Origin: Bemisia tabaci
Lineage: Eukaryota; Arthropoda; Insecta; Hemiptera; Aleyrodidae
Direction of reading: 5' to 3'
Assembly (NCBI RefSeq): GCF_918797505.1
Contig: NC_092800.1
Span: 1,860,001 to 1,924,000, forward strand
Length of the DNA: 64,000 nucleotides
The translations under genes were made by a program, and so were the position numbers. Numbering within the stretch: position 1 is the first letter of the stretch; the number at the start of each line of letters is the position of its first letter. The notes under the pieces were generated by a model, which had not been told where the DNA came from, made no database searches, and was given only the letters and a program-made list of their open reading frames with translations. This document shows positions 9,455-20,156 of this stretch, one piece after another.

Positions 9455-12021
9455 GGTAAACGAGTGAACATCATCGTTTGCGCTTTTCGTAGATACTTCC
9501 TTAAGTACAAAAATTACGTCGAATTGTGTTTTAATTGAAAATTGTCGGAAAGGCTGTAAAGTCGCTACCTAAGTGACGAATCCTTTTCCTCAATCCAAAT
9601 AAAGAATCATGAGAGATTCAAAGAGGTAGGAAAAAGCTCAGTTTCTTGTTGGGGAACGAATAGTCTAAAAACAATCGCATTTTTCAGGCCCGAGGCGTGA
9701 ATTCGCAGTGCTCCGCTATATGCTGCAAGTGAGGCGTTTCTCAGATTCGGGAGAAAAGTTAAAAAAGGGGCTCGAATAGGTCTTTCCTGTCTTCGGCTGA
9801 GTTGATAAGCGATTTTTTTTCAGGTCCATGTCCGATTCTTTTTTGGAATGATTTGCAGACCAACATCTAAAGATCGCGTGAACCAGCCCCATACAATCTG
9901 CGGGGCAGGTTTTGTTAGGAAGCCTCGAGTCGATTTGACCCGGCTTCAGCATTTAAGGATTTATGAAAATATCATTAAAATGACTGCATATACCTCGCAA
10001 AAAGTCAGGATTCAACATTGGATCCAAAAGAGGCCATTCAGTCTGTGAATTTCAATAAAATTTGGTAATGCAATCTCACAAAATTAGGCTCCAATTGTTC
10101 GGTCACGTCTGAAAATATTCTCATTTCCAATAAAATGATTCCTGAATGGGACTTCCTGCTATAGACCTCTGATGCATTCAATTGATTTGTTCCTATCTCT
10201 TTTTTTACTTGCCTTACTGAACACATTGTTCTTAGCCAAACTCAACACTCTTTTTCCCCCTCTCTCTCCTTCAAAATTTTACATTGTACTCACTAGATTG
10301 CATGTTTCATTTTCCGATCGAGGAGGCTAAAAAGATCTTTCTAGCTGACATGTTTCTTGGGTTCATAATTTTCAGACTTATAGACATTAAAGCAATAATT
10401 TAATTCGCCAGCTCCGCCTCGGTTTCTCTAGAAATAACGGTGCTTGGATGCTGCTAGTGGCTGTGATTTGTTCTCTTTCTTTTTCATTTCACAAGTCTAT
10501 CCGTTACTTTTACACGTTCAATTTTGAAATTTTTTCTCTGTGCTATCAATCAATTTTGATCCTGAAAATAGCCTAAAATTGTGATGATTTTCCAAACTTT
10601 TCTGGGAACCCCTCCGCGTAGAGGGTGAATCCCCCGGGAAATATCATACTCGTTATCAGAAAAAGGGTGGCATATTTTTTAGACATGCGGTATGCGAAAT
10701 ATGTCTGGCTAAGTATCTTTAGCTCCTAAATTCAAGAGTTACTTTGGTTTTTCTCAATCATGCATTAATTTCCAGACAATCAAATTTTCCAAGGAAAATT
10801 CATTTTTAAATAATCCCAATTCACCTGGAAAATGGCGGAGACAGGGAAAAACCAAGGTCATACGTAGACCCAGGGCTGAATATTACACGAGAATCCGCTT
10901 TTAAAGCACTAACTTTTTTTTTTTGGTGCATACTTGTGTAATCTTCCATAGTCAACAGCGGACCAGTCTTGCGTCATTTTTAAACTTCCTGCGCGAAAAA
11001 GTGTATCCTGAGGTAAGGAATTCTTTGGAACAAGGGCGTATACTAGAAAAAGTAGTTCCGCAGAAACCGCTTTTGAAAGTTCAAAAGTGTATAGCGCTGG
11101 TTGTAGCCAATATCTTCGCACGAAATTTAATTAATTTAAAAGAACAAGTCTTTGAGAGTATACTTGCAAAAACGGAACATTGTGACGACATTCCCCTATG
11201 ATTCCTACATGATAACGTGGATCGCTGTGTAAAAAAAAAGGGGGGGGGGGACTTTTTAGTACACTATGCATATTCCCTGAAACTAGGAAGAATCCAGTTT
11301 CAGTAAACGCGTTCTCCCGAAAAAGGGCGGATGCGCGCATACGCCTTTGTCCCAAAGAACTCCATGTAACCTGCCGGCGCGGCGTCTAGAAGAAGAAATC
11401 AGTTGCACCTCATGAAATTTTAGCTCTATTTTCGAGTGACCGCGGTGTTGCGCTGTCTATCATAGTTTGCACCTGTAGATGCTTGTCTGAGGGATATTTT
11501 CTTAAAAATGTAGTAGATTTGTCAATTGTCCATGTGCCTCCGTTTTCCTCGTTGGCATGAGATGAGATAGGTCCAATCAGCACCCGATATGTCCGAAACG
11601 CGCCACGCTGCGCTACGCCTCGTCGCACAGTTTACATTTGATTTGGAGCGGCCTATGCGCAAAACTAAATTCGTCGATAGTACATAATTTTATCACATAG
11701 TCTCCGTCAAATTTTGTGGGTTTGAATCCATTCTTACATTTTACTCTTCAAAACCGGATTCTCTTTTATTTTATGTAGACAGCCTCATTACATCTAAATT
11801 TAAGGATGTACATCTCGTATTGCTCACATTTTCCTCCTATTTGTCAGCTCAAGCAAACACGTTGTGCAGTCAATTAGAAATCAGATCTAAATCTGCATGA
11901 GTGCAATGGTCATCTCTAAATCCGTTTCCTCTTGCAACTTCACAGACTTAAAAAAAAAAAAATTCTTCGATTTTTTCTCCTTTTTTTTCTTGTGGACGGC
12001 ATCATCATACCTAAACTTAAT
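9455..12021. other. Intronic sequence, no gene seen
   Basis: A 2.6-kb stretch in which I recognise no exon, RNA gene or element. Mononucleotide runs (T at 10914, A then G at 11231-11249, A at 11950) and short open frames are all that is visible. Confidence 0.45.
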
Positions 12022-12263
12022 CAGGGTGTTTACAAGTCCGGAAATAGTACTGATTTTTTAAGGGGGGTCCGGAAGTACTGAAAAAGTGCGGAAGTTCCGC
12101 AAAAGGTCCGGAATTTTTTTTCACTTTTTGGTCATTTTTGTCTCAATTTGAGCGAGAAATTCAAATTTTTGAATTTTTTCGATTTTCGTCGAATGGAGGT
12201 ACTTTTTTGGGAAGTACTGAAAAAGTACTGATTTTTGGCCCGCCTGTTTTAGTCGACACCCTG
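12022..12263. mobile_element. CAGGGTGT-ended hAT-like MITE
   Basis: Starts CAGGGTGTTTACAAGTCCGG and ends with the inverse CGACACCCTG. The interior repeats GGAAGTACTGAAAAAGT and TCCGGAA motifs. Ends of this CAGGGTGTC type are typical of hAT-derived MITEs (family knowledge). I could not see a clear 8-bp target duplication. Confidence 0.65.
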
Positions 12264-12950
12264 CTAAGGACATATGTATTGCTTACATTTTCTCATAATC
12301 CTTATCCGCCAATCGCAAAAAATAAAGGTTTCAAGGACCTGGCAACACTGTGCCCGATGCATCATAACCGCAGAGGTCCGCTTCGATCTGTTCCGGTGCG
12401 GCGCACCTGGTCCGCCCACCCGACGATCCGCCAAGTTTCCGCAACTTGCACCCCCCCCCGCCCTCTCCACCCCTCCGCCGCCCGCGGGGGATGTTTTTCG
12501 AGTGGAGCTTAATCCGGATTAAATCTTTTATAAAACTTTATAATTGAAATTAAGTTTGATGAATGTAAGCTTCGGCGAGACCCATTGTCTGTCTCTGTAT
12601 CGGGCTGATCGAGTCCTAACAAGGCTGCGCTTTTACCCGACCCCCCCTCCCGCGCCATCTACACTACGTCGGTCCCTTTATTTGTCAAAAGGATTGTCTG
12701 ATATTGCGGACGGATCTTCCTCCGTGTCTGTTAGTATCCGCTTTTCTCTGCGCCGTCTTTGGTCGTCTACTTGAGTGTATAAGCTTTTTTTTATTCCTTT
12801 CGGATTCCGTTTGAGTCGGGTGCTCGATCGATAATGTGGACGTTTACGAGCAGAGTCACTATATTAACAGATCCCGCTTCAAGAATCGAAGATATTCAAT
12901 CGGGTGAGGGAAAAGTTAAGCTGGAACTCCAGGGAACTTGGAGCCGTATC
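12264..12950. other. Intronic sequence with GC-rich patch
   Basis: GC-rich and C-run-bearing sequence around 12360-12500, with a further C-rich patch near 12640. Overlapping open frames occur in several frames, but none is recognised as protein. Confidence 0.5.
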
Positions 12951-13740
12951 CTTTCGTACTAAGGAAGAACGACGTATGAGCCTTCAGACGATGCCAAATT
13001 TCCTTTGATAAAATATGAATTTCCAGGAAAAGGATGTGCCTCCTTAAGGAGGGTATTTCGGCCCTAACTGTGGTCGAAAATTGAAACAGCTTAGAATAAT
13101 GGCATGTATGGTTGAATCGACTCTGAATCATCTACTCTGTGAAAACTTGTCCTTATTTGAGGTGTTCTGTGAGAACTTGTCCTTATTTGAAGTGTTCTTG
13201 AAAGGTTTTTGCCTGATTTTTCAGCGCCAAATTGTGAACTTTTGCAGTTCGCTCGAAAAATTGCTCATTTTAGGTCCTAAATTAGATTGTTTATGTATGA
13301 GTACAAGCGTCTAACACTTTCATATTCGATTATGTTAATCTTCAGTACACCCATTACAACATATTCAAAGGAGAAAGTGGTAGTCGCTTGTGCTCATACA
13401 TGAACAATCTAATTAAGGACAGAAAATGAGCAATTATTCGAGAGAACTGCAAAACTTCACTATTTTGCGCTGGTAAATCAGGCAAAACCTTTCAAGAACA
13501 ACTCAAATAAGGACAAGTTCTCACAGAGGAGATAATTCAGAGTCGATTTGACCATACATGACATTATCCTATGCTGTTTCAATTTTCGACCAGTTAGGGC
13601 CGAAATACCCTCCTTAATGAGACACATCCTTTTTGAATATTTTCCTTCGTAATTTTCAAAAACTTTTATTCGAGATCAGATCTGATCTGAAAATTACAAA
13701 GGGAAAATATATGCATAACTTTCCTTAAAAAATTCGAGCT
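12951..13740. mobile_element. Family A MITE interrupted by a hairpin element
   Basis: The left half reads CTAAGGAAGAACGACGTATG, GAGCCTTCAG and GCCAAATTTCC up to about 13026. Family A interior resumes at 13636 with GAATATTTTCCTTCGTAATT. The right terminus is eroded or replaced after about 13740. Inside the resumed part, AATTTTC and GAAAATTACAAAGGGAAAAT flank a GATCAGATCTGATC palindrome. Confidence 0.65.
13027..13635. mobile_element. 609-bp hairpin element
   Basis: The left arm, 13027-13322, and right arm, 13371-13635, are inverted copies enclosing a loop of about 48 bases. Landmarks are AAAAGGATGTG, AGGGCCGAAATACC (inverse), CAATTTTCGACC and ACAAGCG. The left arm has an extra 33-bp direct repeat (GTGARAACTTGTCCTTATTTG occurs twice), whereas the right arm has one. 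No coding content. It lies inside a family A copy. Confidence 0.9.
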
Positions 13741-14205
13741 GTGGGTGCGAGCCAATATATTAGTAGTTCTTTATTGCAAAATGTTTATGTAAATAGCAGT
13801 GGAGTCCTGTCTGTATTTCTTTCCGGAGTCCATACACAGCCCAAACAACTCTAGGATATCTGTACGGCCCGAAATTCGCCCCATTAGAGGGCACTACACT
13901 CTGGAAAAGGACATTAGGTTTCAAACATTTAGGTTAAATACTAGCCGGGCATCCACCGCATTAAGATATCAACGCATTGTAAGGAAAATCTCTTTCAGCT
14001 CTGATGATGGGACTGAGTCCTGAAATGGATTAGCATTTCAAAAATAGGGTTGTAAAAACTATGCATCTTTGGCACACGTTTTTCTCACTTACATCAGGTT
14101 TCGCTCCGAAAAAGTGCAAATCACTCCCTAAAAATGATAAATATCGATCTGCATTCGTATAAATTGAATTTTTAAGCGCTATACATATACTCCGCGGAGT
14201 GAAGT
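13741..14205. other. Intronic sequence, no gene seen
   Basis: No recognised element or exon. Confidence 0.5.
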
Positions 14206-14467
14206 ATATCGACGGTGAAACTACCAAACCACGTATCTCGGTTTGCGACGTCGCAGACTTCCTGTCATACTTTATTTTTTAAATGAAAAACTACTTAACA
14301 TTCAGTCTTGAAAATTTCTGTGATTTTTCCTCTTTGTGCTGAGAAAATTCTGTGAAAATTTCAAGGAATGATATTGATTTGGTCTACTTCAAAAAAATAA
14401 AATGTAAGCGTAGATTTTTAAACACCGCAAACGAGATACGTGGTTTGGTAGTTTCACCGTCGATATT
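14206..14467. mobile_element. Family B palindromic MITE
   Basis: TATCGACGGTGAAACTACCA at the left is mirrored at the right by GGTAGTTTCACCGTCGATA. The segment GACGTCGCAGACTTCCTGTC lies near the left end. It is the best-preserved copy of the family here. Confidence 0.9.
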
Positions 14468-14920
14468 CATTCCTTAATTCAGTCCGATATTTTTAGTAGT
14501 AACTACGCGCGTTTCTCTACCCACGGTCCTGCATCTTAAAAGTGACGAAAAGTCATAAAGGACTGTCTAAGTACAATAATCAAACATGCATCCATTCCTT
14601 CAATGAGACCCGTAAGAGAACTTTAGCGTAAAATGGATGCATTAATGAAAGCATGGAATTAATATGGGGCGGCTTGAAAGGCTTTTAAAGTAAGGAGCGG
14701 AGGTAAGACTGAAAGGAATGAAATTGGAAGGGCTCAAAAGATTGCATGGGATACTCGCTTCCTAGATGATTGACTAGAGTGTGAAACTCGATGGCGGCAA
14801 CCTTTCTTTAAAAATTGAAAAAAGTGCACCGGAGACAGGCAGAATACGCGCCCCCGCTAGATCCCTTGTCAGCACGTAACGCTTTTGCCAAATCTACTGA
14901 CAGTAAAATGAATTTTAAAG
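14468..14920. other. Intronic sequence, no gene seen
   Basis: No recognised element or exon. Confidence 0.45.
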
Positions 14921-15314
14921 TTACCTGTAAGTTATCTTTTCGTCACGGTTTTTCTTCAATAAATTCCTTGTCTTAGACGATGTACATTTCGGAAAAATTA
15001 TATCCTTCTTCAGGCCTCAATTTTTTTTTCTTCTTCTTTTTTTTCTAGCACTTTTACATTGTGCGCGTTCGAAATGGCGAAATACGTTAAAATATTAAAA
15101 TCGGAAAAATAAAAAATACAACACACGTAGACTAAACAAAAATTAATTGACTATGTAACCGCACCGGGTCGCGACCGATTTATTACTGTGTTACCGGGTA
15201 CTAGTCAAAAAAAAATTGTGTCCTGAAGAAGGAAATAATTTTTGCAAAATGTAAATCACCTAAGATAAGGACTTACTGAAGAGAAACCGGGACGAAAAGA
15301 TAAATTACAGGTAA
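14921..15314. mobile_element. TTACCTGTAA-ended palindromic MITE
   Basis: TTACCTGTAAGTTATCTTTT at the left is matched by the inverse AAAAGATAAATTACAGGTAA at the right. Arms of about 110 bp also share CATTT, CCTTCTTCAGG / CCTGAAGAAGG and AATTTTTTTT / AAAAAAAATT. The interior (about 15030-15205) is non-coding. Confidence 0.8.
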
Positions 15315-15752
15315 AAATATCCAAACTGGTAAAATGAATAAACCATATAATCTAATAGAATTTTAAAGCATTTGTTTTTTCACGGTGCTCTGGTATTCGC
15401 TAAGGAGCAAAGCTACAGAGTAAGAATTTATTATCAAAATTCTAATACATGTATTGATAAGAAGTCAAATAAAGCCGAGACTTGCGCAAAAATGCCCAAA
15501 TTTCCTGCAGTTCTGATCGCTTTCGTTTTTTAGCATGATATTCCCCTACAACGAAGAGTCATATTTCTGTAAATTTCATGCCCTGGAAATCTGTTCTCGT
15601 GTACTGGCAACGTTGCAAAGTTGCCACTTTAAAAGTTCGAGAACATTGGAATCAATGGGTCTGCCGCAAACTTGAGCTGGAGCAAAAAGAAGAATTATTT
15701 CTTACGGGAAATTGCTCAAAAATCACGATCTCGTTGGGAAAGTCTCAAATTC
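15315..15752. other. Intronic sequence, no gene seen
   Basis: Nothing recognised; one 60-codon open frame with no recognisable similarity. Confidence 0.45.
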
Positions 15753-15940
15753 ACTCCTAACTTCACAACTTAAATACACTCCTAACTTCACAACTCAAAT
15801 ACACTCCTAACTTCACAACTCAAACACACTCCTAACTTCACAACTCAAACACACTCCTAACTTCACAACTCAAACACACTCCTAACTACACAACTCAAAT
15901 ACACTCCTATAACTTCACAACTCAAATACACTCCTAACTT
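15753..15940. repeat. 25-bp minisatellite
   Basis: Unit ACTCCTAACTTCACAACTCA plus AATAC, starting at 15753, 15778, 15803, 15828, 15853, 15878 and 15903, with a final partial unit near 15930. Units differ by one or two bases; one carries a 2-bp insertion. Confidence 0.95.
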
Positions 15941-16583
15941 CTTAATCTGCATCAAAAATGTGCATTTTTTAAAGCTTTCCGCTTTGAAAACAATACTACT
16001 GCAGCTGGTGATTTAGTGAGAGAGCACTAGGATTCTACACAATATTCAACTTGGCCGACGCCAACCTGCCAAAACATATACGTGACGAGATGGAATTATA
16101 TAAACCGGCGTGTTTTCAGGTCCTCTATCCAGAACTTCCCGCCAAGTTTTTAATGCGTGGATATTCGGAACATAGTATTGACCAAACACGGAAGCGCAGA
16201 GCCTCGTATTAAAATTCGTGAACACGTACAGCTGAATCTCTATGCACTGGAATCTTTAGAACTTTAAACCTTTGAGCTCATCATTGAAGGATATGTACAT
16301 GCATGTCACTTTACAGCCCTCCCGACACCTAATCAGCCCCCTATCCCACCACAACCCTTCAGGAATCGAGCACCTCGGCATAGTTCCGTTTCAAGCCCGT
16401 ACGTCAACTCGTTGAGGCCATGCAGTTGGACTAAAAAATAGATCGAGAACCAGCAAATTACGATCTTTCTCGTATAGCACACACCTTTCATCGGCAAAAA
16501 TTGTAGAGCTGAGAAAATTCAAGGTGGGCTCAAAAACGGCACTCATCGATATTAATTTGAAGCATCTTTGAAATCAAATGATT
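15941..16583. other. Intronic sequence, no gene seen
   Basis: No recognised element or exon. Confidence 0.45.
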
Positions 16584-16589
16584 CACTGG

Positions 16590-16643
<54 letters not shown>

Positions 16644-16855
16644 ACCTTGGATCTAGAGCCTAGACTCTTAAAAACATCGACAAGGAAAAATACTCTCGAT
16701 TCAATCGGATTTTTGCTTAAATCAAAAACCAAGCCTCTTAATTTGAGCGGATTTCCTTTTGATTTAAGCAAAAATCTGATTGAATCAAGAGTATTTTTCC
16801 TTGTCAATGTTTTGAAGAGTCTGGATTCCAGATCCAATGAGTTTTTTTTCCAGTG
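16584..16855. mobile_element. CACTGG-family palindromic element with expanded poly-A
   Basis: Begins CACTGG followed by about 53 A and ends with the inverse, eight T then CCAGTG. Arms share TTGGATCTAGAG, GACTCTT and AAGGAAAAATACTC. The A run in the left terminus has expanded from the eight or so seen at the right. Because the element is a palindrome, similar open frames appear on both strands; they are not genes. Confidence 0.9.
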
Positions 16856-17135
16856 TTAGCGGGAGGACTCGGCAACAAGGAGGATCGAGGAATAAAATCT
16901 AACGGCGCGACATGACTCAAATTTCAATAGCTTATTCAATTTACGAGTCACTTAAAAACGGAGCCGAGGCGTCAGGACCCCCTGGAGTAATTCTATTTAT
17001 TATTGCGTCTTTTGATTTGCCGAGCGAAGACATGAGGATCGACTCCGTAAGAGCGCGTTAATCGCAACGAAACTCATTTATCCATGAGGAATACGAAAAT
17101 TCCACTAGCTCCACGCCGACGCGAATACTAGTGCA
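16856..17135. other. Intronic sequence, nothing recognised
   Basis: Short unique stretch between elements. Confidence 0.45.
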
Positions 17136-17190
17136 GCGGCTCGATTCTTGATTCGATATCAAAGCATCGATCGATAGAAATCATTTCTAA

Positions 17191-17338
17191 CGGTGACGTG
17201 GTGTGCGATCCATCGATATTTCCCCATTTGAAGCTGTGGTAAATAATCGATTATAAAGCGAACACCCTGTTTATCGATACTTTTCCATAGGTTTAAGTGG
17301 CCGATCAATCGATATATCGCAAAGCACGCTATCCACTG
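17191..17338. mobile_element. CAGTGGCG hAT-like MITE, inverted copy
   Basis: The right end CGCTATCCACTG is the inverse of CAGTGG...GCGTG, and the left end is CGGTGACGTGGTGTGC. The flanks ATTTCTAA and ATTGCTAA form an 8-bp target duplication with one mismatch. Internal AATCGATATATCGCAAAGCA, CCATAGGTTTAA and GAACACCCTGTTTATCGAT match, inverted, the copies at 38882, 39419 and 40116. Confidence 0.85.
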
Positions 17339-17470
17339 ATTGCTAAGATAGGGATTATCGATCAGGATCATTCGATAACGATTCGAAAATCGACCCGCAG
17401 CGGATCGATAGTTGAATCGGTACCGAATGACCTGGATGGATACAAAAAATTCCTGAGATACGATAACAAT

Positions 17471-17594
17471 CGGACGTATTTCTGCCAAACGGAACTATGT
17501 GCAGTAAGACATGAACCCTGAGACCCATAAGAATGTACGCATAACAGGAATCACGTCAAAATGCACATAGTTCCGTTTGGCAGAAAAACGTCCA
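17471..17594. mobile_element. TGGACG-family short palindromic element
   Basis: CGGACGTATTTCTGCCAAAC plus GGAACTATGTGCA at the left, and the inverse TGCACATAGTTCC plus GTTTGGCAGAAAAACGTCCA at the right. The spacer is about 58 bp. No coding content. Confidence 0.9.
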
Positions 17595-17835
17595 ATTTAA
17601 CAATCGAGACGCTGCGGCTCGATTACTGAATCAATATCGAATGACCTTAATTGATGGAAATCACCGCTAAGATAGGGATTTATTGATCAGGACCATTCGA
17701 TTACGGTTCAAAAATTGACCCGTAGCGGCTCGATTATCGCACCGAAATCGAATGACCTCGATCGATAGAAAGCATTGCTAAGATAGGGAGTCATCAATCA
17801 AGATCATTCGATATCGATTAAATATTCGATCCACG

Positions 17836-18637
17836 GCTCTAAATGCATCGCGCGACCTTTTGCGCTTCGCTCCGTCCCTCTCGCGTACGCCTTTCGTCTT
17901 TCGCCCCTTGTCGCCCACATTACTCACTTAATTTATATATTCCTTATTCATTTTCTCCCGGTTCAAAGGTTTCTGCCTCTTTCCGGTTGTCTCTCGACAT
18001 GTTGACCTCAAGAGATTGAGAAAGTTGAAGAGGTCAGTGGAATTGGACTAATGTCATAGTCGTTCCTTGACTCCGCTTCGAATGGGTCTGTTGCAAACCT
18101 CAGCCAGAACAAAATAAGAGTCATCTCTTGTGGAAAAATGCTCAAAAATTCATCAAATCATTCCAAAATGATCATTTAAGAAAGTTTTCTATGCGTTCAA
18201 CTTGTACTGCTCGACTTTTTTACGAGAAAGCACGTTCTGTATGATGCATAATTTTTTACTGTTGTGTGAATATGATTCATTGTGTCCATTGTGTGAATAT
18301 GATATTCATATTATGACGAGTCGGGTGTTCAATTTCGTTCGAGTAGAATGTGAATTCCAGTGTGAGTGGGAAATTTGAGTTAAACAGACGGAAACACCGA
18401 TTTTAAATGCGTCCATCGTGTTGTAAGTGTAATAACGAAGGAATAGATACGTTTCGATGCTTGATTTCCGACCGTGTCTTGTATCCATTGAGATTATGAT
18501 CAAACTATAACTGCAAAACAAACATTTATTGAGATGTTAAAAGCGTCGTTTCTTGTCGACAATATTTCGGTTTTTTTTTTTTGGGGGGGGGGGGTTAAAT
18601 GCGTTCGGAGTTAACTGTAAGTCAGTTTTTTTGAGTT
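17836..18637. other. Intronic sequence, no gene seen
   Basis: No recognised element. A T12 run followed by G11 lies just inside, near 18572-18594. Confidence 0.45.
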
Positions 18638-18821
18638 AAAGAAACGTTGTTTTGTTATCGTCAAGTTTAAGTTTAAAAAGCGATACCAAAACAACGTTTC
18701 TTCATGTAAAAAAGTGATAAAAATCGCGTAATCACTTGCGTTAAATTATTGTAATCAGGAAGCGTTTCCATTAAATTAATTTAGCGCAAGTGAGTACGCG
18801 ATTTTTATCACTTTTTTACAA
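18638..18821. repeat. Two adjacent hairpins
   Basis: Hairpin 1 (18638-18702): AAAGAAACGTTGTTTTG pairs with CAAAACAACGTTTCTT. Hairpin 2 (18707-18821): AAAAAAGTGATAAAAATCGC and TCACTTGCG pair with CGCAAGTGAG and GCGATTTTTATCACTTTTTT around a 40-base loop. They may be the halves of a rearranged palindromic MITE. Confidence 0.85.
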
Positions 18822-20156
18822 ACATTTTCTTGTGACTGTCCCCTACAAAAGTTTCTATAACGTGTCTTTAACAAAAAAAAACCAGACTTTAGTTACATCC
18901 CCACGGATTTTACCAAAAAGAGACAAAATTGTCGACAAGGAAGGACTTTTTAAGTCAAAATAATATCTCAAGTAAATACGTATGTTTTCAGTGAGGGATT
19001 CGTTCCAACCATGAACATTTACTTTGTAGAAGGACATTCGCTGGAGATTTGACAACGTCGGAGGAGATGCTGTAATTGGAGCAGCTTGCTTATTTTCTTA
19101 GTCGGTAATTTTATGAGAGAAGTTTCTGACGCAAGTTTCTGTTCTTCCCATCCGAAAGGTATATTCCTATGGATTTCCCGTCAAGAGGAGCGGAAAAACA
19201 GAATTTAAATTCTTACGTCGAGCTGTTTCTCAGGAAGAAAAATAGTAAACTTGTTTAAATATGTCCGTTCTTTTCTGTTTCTCCGAACTTGTGCAATGGA
19301 TTCCGCTACTTTACGTCAAAAAATACCTTATCCCGTCCCTCCAGGCGGGCTTTACAATGTCGGATGAACTGGAGGGAATTTCATCCCTGTAAATATTGAG
19401 ATAGAGTGGTGATAGACAAGCCAAATATAATATCGCCGGTCTGCGAGAGGGAAGGGTTGTTTCTAAGAGTCTTATTTCCTCCTTGTTCTATAACTACCTT
19501 TAAACTGCATAGAAGGAAAATCATCCTTCTCACCTTAATCCCTGAAATTTTGATAACCTGGGGTTGGGATGTACGCAATATATTTGTGATCGTTCGTAGA
19601 CAAAAATATCGTGATCCTCGAATACAAAATTTTCAGCGAGAGCGGAGCTACGCTAGAAAGAGAACACTTTAAGTTTCAATTTTAAAACTGCGCAGCGACT
19701 CCCTTGCACGCCAGAATGCGATGGATGTAGACAGTCTTGACATAGTTATAAATTTAATTTGAAAATTTTTAGCTGCACGATTTTTGTCAAGTGGGTACGA
19801 AAATTCGGATTTCGCGTTTTTCATGGAACGCGCTCTAGTATGCTTTGACAAATAAGTTGCAATCAGCTTACAATCAGTTGAACTTCCCAACAGTAGAAGA
19901 TGACAAATTTCAGTATAAGCCAGAAATTTTAGGCCCTGAGCATGATAAATGAAAACTTTAATTAGATTTTTGTTGATCTCTAATCTGTTAAACTGAAACC
20001 TCGTATCATCTCAATTCTGATTCAGTTTGACATTTTCCGGCGATTTTTGTCCTGGCGAACTAAAATTGCTGTACATCTTCCCGAACGGACTTTTTTGCTA
20101 ATTTATCGGAAAAATCAAGTATCCACTTGAGGGCATAATTTGCGCGGCTCCTATAC
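18822..20156. other. Intronic sequence, no gene seen
   Basis: 1.3 kb with no recognised exon, RNA gene or element. Confidence 0.45.

Larger units (their letters stand above)
17136..17835. repeat. Diverged tandem array of about 111-bp units
   Basis: Units start GCGGCTCGATT or GCGGATCGATA at 17136, 17399, 17612 and 17723. They share TCGAATGACC, GATAGAAATCA, GCTAAGATAGGGA, GATCAGGA and CATTCGAT. Unit 1 is split by a hAT-like MITE (17191-17338) and unit 2 by a TGGACG element (17471-17594). Removing them restores lengths of about 115 and 89 bp, unit 2 being slightly shortened. Confidence 0.75.

Noticed and set aside
12138..12522. 124-codon frame
   Set aside because: It starts inside the CAGGGTGT MITE and continues through a C-rich patch; no domain.
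16578..16859. 84- and 93-codon frames with poly-Lys or poly-Phe
   Set aside because: They are the two strands of a palindromic element with an A run, not genes.
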